Below, piece by piece: positions 1 through 5,113 of a stretch of DNA of 6,165 bases. Within the stretch, counting starts at the first letter, position 1; each line of letters opens with the position of its first letter. The notes beneath the pieces were generated by a model. That model was not told the origin of the DNA. It saw nothing but the letters and a program-made list of their open reading frames with translations, and made no database searches. The stretch is from an uncultured Fusobacterium sp. (GTDB taxonomy: Bacteria; Fusobacteriota; Fusobacteriia; Fusobacteriales; Fusobacteriaceae): contig UQQO01000119.1 of assembly GCA_900543175.1 (NCBI GenBank), positions 1-6,165 of the forward strand, written 5' to 3'. The position numbers and the translations under genes were made by a program.

Positions 1-60
1 AATTAAATCAATGATAAATATATAAAAAACATTCAAGTTATTATACAAAATTTTTCAATT

Positions 61-98
61 TTTGTAAATATTTTATAATAAATATTACAAACTTTTTT
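61..98 (+). terminator. Possible weak AT-rich terminator of an upstream gene
   Basis: TTTGTAA (61-67) is complementary to TTACAAA (85-91). The stem can continue inward through A/T pairs if A68 is bulged, and a run of six T (93-98) follows. No upstream coding sequence is visible in the window, so there is no gene to attach it to. In such AT-rich DNA a stem like this can arise by chance. Confidence 0.3.
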
Positions 99-171
99 GT
101 CTCTTTTTTATATTTTTAAGATATTTTAAACCTTTTATCTCTCTCAATTGCTTTAATTTTTACTAATATTT

Positions 172-180
172 TGATATAAT
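172..180 (+). promoter_or_regulatory. Extended -10 promoter for the MORN-repeat lipoprotein gene
   Basis: TGATATAAT at 172-180 is a perfect TATAAT hexamer with the TGn extension typical of promoters that need little -35 contact. The hexamer 17 bp upstream (TTTAAT, 152-157) is only a partial -35 match. Transcription would start near 187, giving a short leader of about 35 nt before the ATG at 221. The rest of 1-220 is AT-rich DNA without a supported gene. Confidence 0.6.
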
Positions 181-220
181 ATCTATATTATAAAATTTAT
201 ATCCAAAAAGGAGGATAATT

Positions 221-706
221 ATGTTGAAAAAATTTTTAATTATATTAGCTGCTTTTTCAATTATTGCTTGTTCTGGAAGAGAAGTAGATATATCTAAAAA
301 GCAAGAGAGAGGGGGTATAGTTTATATAGTAAATGAGCAAAAACCTTTCTCAGGAGTTATTACTGGAAAATATGGAAATGGGCAAATTAAAATAAAAGAA
401 ACTTTCAAAGATGGTAAATACAATGGTGAACAGTATACTTACTATGATAATGGACAAGTTGAATCAAAGGCAGACTTTGAGAATGGTGTAGCTAAAGGAA
501 CTTACTTCCAATACCATAGAAATGGTGAAATTTCATACACTGGACAATTTATGAATGGTAAACGTCAAGGTGAATGGAATAGATATACTGATGATAAGAA
601 ACTTATTCTTACTGAATTTTATAACAATGGAACTCTTGAAGATGTAAAACAATATCTTGTGGATACTGATAAAGTTAAACAAAAAATATTAGATTTTTTT
701 AATTAA
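221..706 (+). CDS. MORN-repeat (YwqK-like) lipoprotein
   Basis: This gene encodes a 161-residue predicted lipoprotein. A short basic and hydrophobic signal (MLKKFLIILAAFSIIAC) ends in a lipobox-like IIAC, so Cys17 would be lipidated and the protein membrane-anchored outside the cytoplasm. Residues about 48-140 form roughly four tandem repeats of 22-24 residues with the pattern Y-x-x-NGQ/E-(5-7)-F-x-(D/N)G-(2-3)-GE. These start near 49, 71, 95 and 119, the last being degenerate. The pattern fits the MORN_2 repeats of proteins often annotated as 'toxin-antitoxin system YwqK family antitoxin'. That label is inherited by similarity, and nothing here shows an antitoxin role; no toxin-like partner lies next to it. 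The ATG is supported by AAGGAGG at 208-214 with a 6-nt spacer. The gene has its own promoter and appears monocistronic. Function is unknown; MORN-type repeats are generally linked to protein or membrane surface interactions. Confidence 0.85.
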   Translation: MLKKFLIILAAFSIIACSGREVDISKKQERGGIVYIVNEQKPFSGVITGKYGNGQIKIKETFKDGKYNGEQYTYYDNGQVESKADFENGVAKGTYFQYHRNGEISYTGQFMNGKRQGEWNRYTDDKKLILTEFYNNGTLEDVKQYLVDTDKVKQKILDFFN

Positions 707-726
707 AATTTTAATTCTTTTGTGCT

Positions 727-765
727 AAAAAATTAGTATTATATCACAAAATACTAATTAATTTT
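727..765 (+). repeat. Hairpin downstream of the lipoprotein gene, possible weak terminator
   Basis: A perfect 10-bp inverted repeat, AATTAGTATT (731-740) and AATACTAATT (750-759), flanks a 9-nt loop. AAAA (727-730) and TTTT (762-765) can extend it past a 2-nt bulge. It lies 24 nt after the lipoprotein stop codon and is the only obvious candidate for ending that transcript. The stem is almost entirely A/T and the following T run is short and interrupted, so termination would be weak. Confidence 0.4.
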
Positions 766-806
766 CAATAAATTTAAAGAAATTAAAAAATTTTTTCAAA
801 TTTTAC

Positions 807-835
807 TTGCATTTTTTAATTTTTAGATGTATACT
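807..835 (+). promoter_or_regulatory. Promoter of the liv leader and operon
   Basis: TTGCAT (807-812) and TATACT (830-835) are separated by exactly 17 bp, a good sigma-70-type arrangement. Transcription would start near 842, about 49 nt before the leader-peptide ATG. It is the best promoter seen between the lipoprotein gene and the binding-protein gene, so the liv mRNA probably begins here with a leader of about 365 nt. Confidence 0.65.
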
Positions 836-890
836 CACAGTAACTAAAAAATAAATCACAAAATCAAGATTAAAAGAGGAGGGAGAGAAT

Positions 891-995
891 ATGTTACTAC
901 TTAACATAATATCATTTGTCATATGTGTCATAATAATAAGAGTCATACAAAGCTTGACTAAAATCTCATATGCCTATGATTATGTTAGGGATTAA
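891..995 (+). CDS. 34-residue Leu/Ile/Val-rich leader peptide
   Basis: A short ORF with a strong Shine-Dalgarno (AGGAGG, 877-882, 8-nt spacer) encodes a peptide starting MLLLNIISFVICVIIIRVI and ending YAYDYVRD. Thirteen of the first 19 residues are Leu, Ile or Val, and 16 of all 34. The run of Ile/Val/Leu codons resembles the ilv operon leader peptide of enteric bacteria in style. Ile is encoded by ATA in seven of eight cases and Val by GTC in three of four. I find neither codon for these residues in the following 384-codon binding-protein gene, so the codons look chosen for slow, tRNA-sensitive decoding. Translation of this ORF would control folding of the surrounding RNA. The alternative is a small single-span membrane protein, since residues 2-19 are hydrophobic. 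The overlap with competing RNA arms and the position upstream of a branched-chain amino acid transporter favour a leader peptide. Confidence 0.75.
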   Translation: MLLLNIISFVICVIIIRVIQSLTKISYAYDYVRD

Positions 996-1021
996 TTTTG
1001 CATATTCTTTAAACTATATAA

Positions 1022-1067
1022 GGGAAATAATAAATAAACATATTTTTTTATCAATTTATTATTTTCT
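1022..1067 (+). repeat. AT-rich hairpin nested in the antiterminator
   Basis: AAATAATAAAT (1025-1035) is perfectly complementary to ATTTATTATTT (1054-1064), with G-U, G-C and G-U pairs adding three positions at 1022-1024 with 1065-1067. The loop is 18 nt. The hairpin fills most of the gap between attenuator segments 2 and 3, so it would shorten their effective distance. Confidence 0.55.
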
Positions 1068-1084
1068 TGTATCCTTTGAGATAG

Positions 1085-1111
1085 AAGCAACCTAACAGGG
1101 TTGCTTTTTTT
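1085..1111 (+). terminator. Intrinsic terminator of the liv leader
   Basis: AAGCAACC (1085-1092) and GGTTGCTT (1099-1106) form a perfect 8-bp stem with a 6-nt loop (TAACAG), followed by an unbroken T run (1105-1111). It is the most GC-rich hairpin in the region. It lies between the leader peptide and the binding-protein gene and so would end transcription before the operon. Its 5' arm and loop are the sequence claimed by the alternative antiterminator pairing. Confidence 0.9.
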
Positions 1112-1140
1112 ATACCTACAATTGTCCAAAATTTAGGTAT
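1112..1140 (+). repeat. Inverted repeat just after the leader terminator
   Basis: ATACCTA (1112-1118) is complementary to TAGGTAT (1134-1140). AATT (1120-1123) with AATT (1130-1133) continues the stem past a bulged C1119, giving 11 pairs around a 6-nt loop. It begins directly after the terminator T run and ends 66 nt before the binding-protein ATG. It could be an RNA hairpin protecting the 5' end of read-through mRNA, or a DNA operator. The sequence does not decide between these. Confidence 0.45.
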
Positions 1141-1206
1141 TAAAATTCTTTATTTTAAGTATTCAATTTAAATTAATTTTATAAAATTTTAAAGGGGGAA
1201 ATAATT

Positions 1207-2361
1207 ATGAAAAAACTTACATTAATGCTTTTAGGAGTGACTTGTTTATTAACAGCTTGTGGAGGAAATGAAACTAAAGAAGCTGCTGCACCTAAGAAAG
1301 AGGAAGTTGTAAAAATTGGAGCTACTGCACCACTTACTGGACCAGTAGCAATCTATGGAGTAACTGCAACAAATGGATCAAAATTAGCTATGGAAGAGAT
1401 CAATAAAAATGGGGGAGTACTTGGTAAAAAAATTGATTTTATTGTACTTGACTCAAAAGGAGACTCTACTGAAGCTGTAATGGCATATAATAGACTTGTA
1501 GATGAAGGAATTGTTGCATTTATTGGAGATGCTCCATCTAAACCAAGTCTTGCAATTGCAGAGGTAGCAGCTCAAGATAACATGCCTATGATTACACCAA
1601 CTGGAACTCAATTTAATATCACTGAAGCTGGTAAAAATGTATTCCGTGCTTGTTTCACAGACCCTTATCAAGGAAGAATCTTAGCAAACTTTGCTAAAAA
1701 TAATTTAAAAGTTAAAACTGCTGCTATTGTTGTTAATAACTCAAGTGATCACTCAAATGGAGTTACAGAAGCATTCTTGAAAGAAGCTCAAGCTCTTGGT
1801 ATTGAAGTAGTAGCTAAAGAAGGATACTCTGATGGAGATAAGGATTTCAGAGCTCAACTTACAAAAATCTTACCTACTAACCCTGATGTATTAGTAATTC
1901 CTGATTACTATGAACAAGTTGCTTTAATCACTACTCAAGCTAGAGAGATCGGACTTAAATCTACATTCATTGGACCAGATGGTTGGGATGGAGTTGCAAA
2001 AACTCTTGACCCTAGTGCTTATGAAGCTATTGAAAATTCATACTTCACTAACCACTACTCACTAGATGACCAATCTGAAAAAGTTCAAAACTTCGTAAAA
2101 GCTTATAGAGAAACTTATAAAGAGGATCCATCTTCATTTGCTGCTCTATCTTATGATGCTGCATATATGATGAAAGCTGCTATTGAAAAAGCTGGAACTA
2201 CTGAAAAACAAGCTGTTGTAGATGCTCTAAAAGGACTTGAATATGATGGTGTTACTGGACATCTAACATTTGATGAGAAAAACAACCCTGTTAAAGCAGT
2301 TACTGTATTAAAAATTGTTAATGGAAAATATACTTTTGACTCAATTGTTGAAGCAAAATAA
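1207..2361 (+). CDS. livJ: Branched-chain amino acid ABC transporter substrate-binding lipoprotein
   Basis: This gene encodes the 384-residue extracytoplasmic binding component of the transporter. A lipoprotein signal with lipobox LTAC puts the lipidated residue at Cys18, followed by a short charged and Ala-rich linker to about residue 34. The mature part has the type I periplasmic-binding fold of the LivJ/LivK family (Peripla_BP_6). Visible hallmarks are VKIGATAPLTGPVAIYG (35-51), the N-x-GG-x-LGKK motif (68-75), FIGDAPSKPSLAIAEVA (105-121) and MPMITPTGT (126-134), which line the ligand cleft in characterised homologues. The C-terminal lobe contains the SYDAAYMMKAAIEKAG helix (315-330) and GVTGHLTFDEKNNP (348-361). 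Length is typical. The start is supported by GGGGGA at 1194-1199. It is the first gene after the attenuator, and a long hairpin follows it before livH. Substrate preference within the family (Leu/Ile/Val or other amides or amino acids) cannot be read from these residues, but the upstream Leu/Ile/Val leader peptide argues for branched-chain amino acids. Confidence 0.93.
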   Translation: MKKLTLMLLGVTCLLTACGGNETKEAAAPKKEEVVKIGATAPLTGPVAIYGVTATNGSKLAMEEINKNGGVLGKKIDFIVLDSKGDSTEAVMAYNRLVDEGIVAFIGDAPSKPSLAIAEVAAQDNMPMITPTGTQFNITEAGKNVFRACFTDPYQGRILANFAKNNLKVKTAAIVVNNSSDHSNGVTEAFLKEAQALGIEVVAKEGYSDGDKDFRAQLTKILPTNPDVLVIPDYYEQVALITTQAREIGLKSTFIGPDGWDGVAKTLDPSAYEAIENSYFTNHYSLDDQSEKVQNFVKAYRETYKEDPSSFAALSYDAAYMMKAAIEKAGTTEKQAVVDALKGLEYDGVTGHLTFDEKNNPVKAVTVLKIVNGKYTFDSIVEAK

Positions 2362-2386
2362 ATTTTAAAAATTAAAGGATGATAAA

Positions 2387-2431
2387 AATTTCTAACTAGT
2401 ATTAAAAAATTTTTAGTACTGGTTAGAAATT
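2387..2431 (+). repeat. Long intercistronic hairpin between binding-protein gene and livH
   Basis: Bases 2387-2407 pair with 2411-2431 in an uninterrupted stem of up to 21 pairs (two G-U) with a minimal loop. The outer arms are AATTTCTAAC (2387-2396) and GTTAGAAATT (2422-2431). No T run follows on the + strand, so it is unlikely to be a full terminator. It sits 25 nt after the binding-protein stop and 15 nt before the livH Shine-Dalgarno, where a stem could protect the upstream message from 3' decay and allow more binding protein than permease to be made. Confidence 0.75.
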
Positions 2432-2464
2432 CATCTATATATTAAAAAGGAGAGGAAAGAAAAA

Positions 2465-3349
2465 ATGGAATTTTTACTTCAGATTATAAATGGATTACAG
2501 ATTGGAAGCATCTATGCCCTTATTTCTCTTGGGTACACCATGGTATATGGAATTGCACAACTTATTAACTTTGCACATGGGGATATTATCATGGTAGGTG
2601 CATATGTTTCATTATTTAGTATCCCTATGTTTACTAAAATAGGTTTGCCCGTATGGCTTACAATGGTCCCTGCTATTATTGTCTGCATCCTCTTAGGAAT
2701 GCTAACTGAAAGAGTCGCTTACAGACCTCTTAGAAATTCTCCAAGAATCTCTAACTTAATCACAGCCATAGGAGTAAGCTTATTGTTAGAAAATAGCTTT
2801 ATGAAAATTTTCACACCTAATACTAGACCATTTCCAAAAGTATTTACTCAACCACCTATTTTAATAGGAGATCTTCACTTAAACTTTGGAACTGTGGTAA
2901 CTATTTTAGTTACATTGACACTATCTATTGCTCTTCAATATTTTATGAAAAAAACTAAATATGGAAAGGCAATGCTTGCAACAAGTGAAGATTATGGAGC
3001 TGCTAAATTAGTAGGAATTAATGTTGATCACACTATCCAATTAACATTTGCTATTGGTAGTGGACTTGCAGCAGTTGCAGCAGTTTTATATGTAGCTGCT
3101 TATCCACAAGTTCAACCATTAATGGGATCTATGCCTGGTATCAAAGCATTTATTGCAGCAGTTTTAGGAGGTATCGGAATTCTTCCTGGAGCTGTTCTTG
3201 GAGGATTTATTCTTGGAATTGTAGAAAGCTTAACAAGAGCATATATCTCATCTCAATTAGCTGACGCAATTGTATTTTCAATATTAATTATCGTACTATT
3301 AGTTAAACCTACTGGAATTTTAGGTAAAAATATGAGAGAAAAGGTATAA
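2465..3349 (+). CDS. livH: Branched-chain amino acid ABC transporter permease LivH
   Basis: This is the first of two membrane permeases forming the translocation pore, 294 residues, of the LivH/LivM (BPD_transp_2) family. About eight hydrophobic segments are visible, near 10-30, 40-56, 64-80, 96-113, 142-160, 191-212, 225-252 and 264-281. Family hallmarks are INGLQIGSIYALISLGYTMVYGI (8-30), INFAHGDIIMVGAY (34-47) and the cytoplasmic EAA-like loop KAFIAAVLGGIGILPGAVLGG (227-247), which contacts the ATPase. Near the C terminus is KPTGILG (281-287), the counterpart of RPTGLLG in LivM. The start is backed by AAGGAGAGG (2447-2455) with a 9-nt spacer. It lies downstream of the intercistronic hairpin and 12 nt before livM, in the expected operon order. 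Length and motifs are complete. Confidence 0.95.
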   Translation: MEFLLQIINGLQIGSIYALISLGYTMVYGIAQLINFAHGDIIMVGAYVSLFSIPMFTKIGLPVWLTMVPAIIVCILLGMLTERVAYRPLRNSPRISNLITAIGVSLLLENSFMKIFTPNTRPFPKVFTQPPILIGDLHLNFGTVVTILVTLTLSIALQYFMKKTKYGKAMLATSEDYGAAKLVGINVDHTIQLTFAIGSGLAAVAAVLYVAAYPQVQPLMGSMPGIKAFIAAVLGGIGILPGAVLGGFILGIVESLTRAYISSQLADAIVFSILIIVLLVKPTGILGKNMREKV

Positions 3350-3361
3350 GGTGATTGGGAA

Positions 3362-4333
3362 ATGTCAAAAACAAAGATGCTTAGTTATATTACAACATTT
3401 GTATTACTTACTATTGTATATATTATTTTAATGAGTTTAATCAATACTGGTATTATTTCAAGATACCAAACAAATATATTAACATTAATCTGTATCAATA
3501 TTATCCTTGCTGTTAGTTTAAATGTTACTGTTGGTTGTCTAGGGCAAATTACAATTGGACATGCTGGATTTATGTCAGTTGGAGCTTATGCAGCTGCTCT
3601 ATTTACTAAAAGTGGAATTGTAGAAGGGTTACCTGGATACTTTTTAGCTCTAATTATTGGAGGAGCTGTTGCAGGAGTAGTTGGAATCATAATCGGTATT
3701 CCAGCTCTTAGATTAAACGGTGACTATCTTGCAATTATTACCCTTGCTTTTGGAGAAATTATCAGAGTTTTAATTGAATACTTTGACTTTACTGGAGGAG
3801 CTCAAGGGTTACGTGGTATCCCTCGTTATAATAAAATCGAGATTATATTTATTATCATGGTTGTATGTGTAATGATGATGTTTTCTCTTATGACAAGTAG
3901 ACATGGAAGGGCTGTTCTATCAATTAGAGATGATGAAATTGCCAGTGGTGCATCGGGAGTTAATACAACTTATTATAAAACATTTGCATTTACTGTATCA
4001 GCAGTTTTTGCAGGAATTGCAGGAGCTGTATATGCTCATCACTTAGGAATCTTAGGAGCTAAACAATTTGACTTTAACTACTCAATCAACATCTTAACGA
4101 TGGTAGTTTTAGGAGGAATGGGAAGTTTTACAGGTTCTGTTCTATCAGCTATCGTTTTAACAATTGTACCTGAAATGCTTCGTGAATTTTCAGATTATCG
4201 TATGATTGTTTACTCTTTACTACTTATCTTAACTATGATCTTCCGTCCAACAGGACTTTTAGGACGTAAAGAGTTTCAAATTACAAAAGTTATTGAAAGA
4301 TTTATGAAAAAAGGAGGAAATGTCAATGAATAA
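3362..4333 (+). CDS. livM: Branched-chain amino acid ABC transporter permease LivM
   Basis: This is the second membrane permease, 323 residues, pairing with LivH. It has a hydrophobic N-terminal segment (about 8-29), then NIILAVSLNVTVG (46-58). Family signatures are LGQITIGHAGFMSVGAYAAAL (60-80), LRLNGDYLAIITLAFGEIIR (116-135), TGGAQGLRGIP (144-154), GRAVLSIRDDEIASGASGV (182-200), VVLGGMGSFTGSVLSA (248-263) and RPTGLLG (295-301). The IRDDE-containing loop and the GGMG loop are cytoplasmic and face the ATPases in this family. A Shine-Dalgarno AAGGTG (3348-3353) overlaps the livH stop codon and sits 8 nt before the ATG, suggesting translational coupling. The final codons contain the livG Shine-Dalgarno and overlap its start by 8 bp. 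Length is typical for non-enteric LivM proteins, which lack the long N-terminal extension of the E. coli protein. Confidence 0.95.
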   Translation: MSKTKMLSYITTFVLLTIVYIILMSLINTGIISRYQTNILTLICINIILAVSLNVTVGCLGQITIGHAGFMSVGAYAAALFTKSGIVEGLPGYFLALIIGGAVAGVVGIIIGIPALRLNGDYLAIITLAFGEIIRVLIEYFDFTGGAQGLRGIPRYNKIEIIFIIMVVCVMMMFSLMTSRHGRAVLSIRDDEIASGASGVNTTYYKTFAFTVSAVFAGIAGAVYAHHLGILGAKQFDFNYSINILTMVVLGGMGSFTGSVLSAIVLTIVPEMLREFSDYRMIVYSLLLILTMIFRPTGLLGRKEFQITKVIERFMKKGGNVNE

Positions 4334-5111
4334 CCTTGTATTAGATGCTAAAGATATTTCTATTACCTTTGGTGCATTAAAGGCTGTAACTGATTTTAAC
4401 TTACAATTGAGGGAGAATGAGCTTGTAGGGCTTATTGGTCCCAATGGTGCTGGTAAAACTACTGTTTTCAATATTTTAACTGGAGTGTACTCTCCAACAT
4501 CTGGTACATATACTTTTAATAGGGAAGTAATTAATAAGATGCCTACATATAAATTAGTAAAAAAAGGGCTTGCTAGAACCTTCCAAAATATCAGACTTTT
4601 TAAATATATGAGTGTTTTAGATAATGTTCTTGTAGCTAATAACTTCAATATGAAATATGGAATTTTAACTGGTATCTTTCGTTTCCATAACTATTGGAAG
4701 GAAGAAAAAGAGGTTAAAGCTAGAGCTTTAGAACTTTTAAAAATATTTGATTTAGATAAATATGCTGATATGCCTGCTGGGAATCTACCTTATGGGCAAC
4801 AGAGAAAACTTGAAATAGCTAGAGCTATGGCAACAAATCCAAAAGTTTTACTACTTGACGAGCCAGCAGCTGGAATGAACCCTACTGAAACTGAAGAGTT
4901 AATGAAAACTATTAAACTTATTAGAGATAAATTTAATATTGCTATACTTTTAATTGAACACGATATGAAACTTGTTTTAGGAATTTGTGAAAGACTTATT
5001 GTATTAGATCATGGTAACGTTATTGCATCAGGTGACCCACATGAAGTTGTTAACAATCCAACTGTTGTTACAGCTTATCTAGGTGCTGATGATGAAGGAG
5101 ATGAAGAGTAA
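4326..5111 (+). CDS. livG: Branched-chain amino acid ABC transporter ATP-binding protein LivG
   Basis: This is one of the two cytoplasmic ATPases that power the transporter, 261 residues from the chosen start. It has Walker A GPNGAGKTT (38-46), Q-loop Gln87 in ARTFQNIRLF, a signature motif in the LivG form LPYGQQRKLEIARA (154-167), Walker B VLLLDEP (174-180), D-loop AGMNPTE and switch His212 in LIEHDM. The C terminus ends in an acidic tail (DDEGDEE). Two in-frame ATGs exist, at 4320 and 4326. AAGGAGG at 4311-4317 is only 2 nt from the first but 8 nt from the second, so 4326 is preferred; the longer form would add MS at the front. The start overlaps the end of livM (ATGAATAA), pointing to coupled translation. 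All catalytic motifs are intact. Confidence 0.94.
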   Translation: MNNLVLDAKDISITFGALKAVTDFNLQLRENELVGLIGPNGAGKTTVFNILTGVYSPTSGTYTFNREVINKMPTYKLVKKGLARTFQNIRLFKYMSVLDNVLVANNFNMKYGILTGIFRFHNYWKEEKEVKARALELLKIFDLDKYADMPAGNLPYGQQRKLEIARAMATNPKVLLLDEPAAGMNPTETEELMKTIKLIRDKFNIAILLIEHDMKLVLGICERLIVLDHGNVIASGDPHEVVNNPTVVTAYLGADDEGDEE

Positions 5112-5113
5112 CA

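Larger units (their letters stand above)
842..1111 (+). promoter_or_regulatory. Candidate branched-chain amino acid transcription attenuator (leader RNA)
   Basis: The leader can fold in mutually exclusive ways. Segment 1:2: 900-910 (CTTAACATAAT) pairs with 979-989 (ATTATGTTAGG) in 11 consecutive pairs including one G-U, extended by 913-915 with 976-978 past a 2-nt bulge. Segment 2:3 (antiterminator): TGTTAGG (983-989), TTGC (998-1001) and TTCT (1005-1008) pair in order with the contiguous stretch 1083-1097 (AGAAGCAACCTAACA). Segment 3:4 (terminator): 1085-1092 pairs with 1099-1106. An AT hairpin (1022-1035 with 1054-1067) brings arms 2 and 3 together. The Leu/Ile/Val-rich peptide ORF overlaps segment 1, and its stop codon lies in segment 2. 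This is the architecture of the trp and ilv attenuators of enteric bacteria. It predicts termination when branched-chain amino acids are plentiful and read-through into the transporter when they are scarce. The pairings are visible; the mechanism is inferred and untested. Confidence 0.75.

Noticed and set aside
968..1005. Alternative pairing ATATGC (968-973) with GCATAT (1000-1005) as attenuator segment 1:2
   Set aside because: It is only six pairs around a large internal loop and lies too far downstream of the control codons to be masked by a ribosome stalled there. The 900-910 with 979-989 helix is longer and better placed. It may still form transiently.
842..1111. T-box or other metabolite riboswitch in the liv leader
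   Set aside because: I see no T-box consensus (the TGG-containing bulge motif) and no recognisable aptamer architecture. A translated Leu/Ile/Val-rich ORF with competing arms explains the leader more simply.
1180..1185. TATAAA as a second promoter directly before the binding-protein gene
   Set aside because: There is no -35 hexamer at acceptable spacing and no TGn extension. In DNA this AT-rich the hexamer is expected by chance. A weak internal promoter cannot be excluded and would bypass the attenuator.
1453..1671. Open frame on the - strand inside the binding-protein gene
   Set aside because: It lies wholly inside a confident + strand gene, its product shows no recognisable features, and it looks like a shadow frame.
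2384..2431. Intercistronic hairpin as a terminator on either strand
   Set aside because: On the + strand no T run follows. On the - strand five T follow, but no - strand gene is present to terminate.
4259..4648. Open frame on the - strand across the livM-livG junction
   Set aside because: It overlaps two confident + strand genes and contains the mirror image of the Walker A region. It is a shadow frame.
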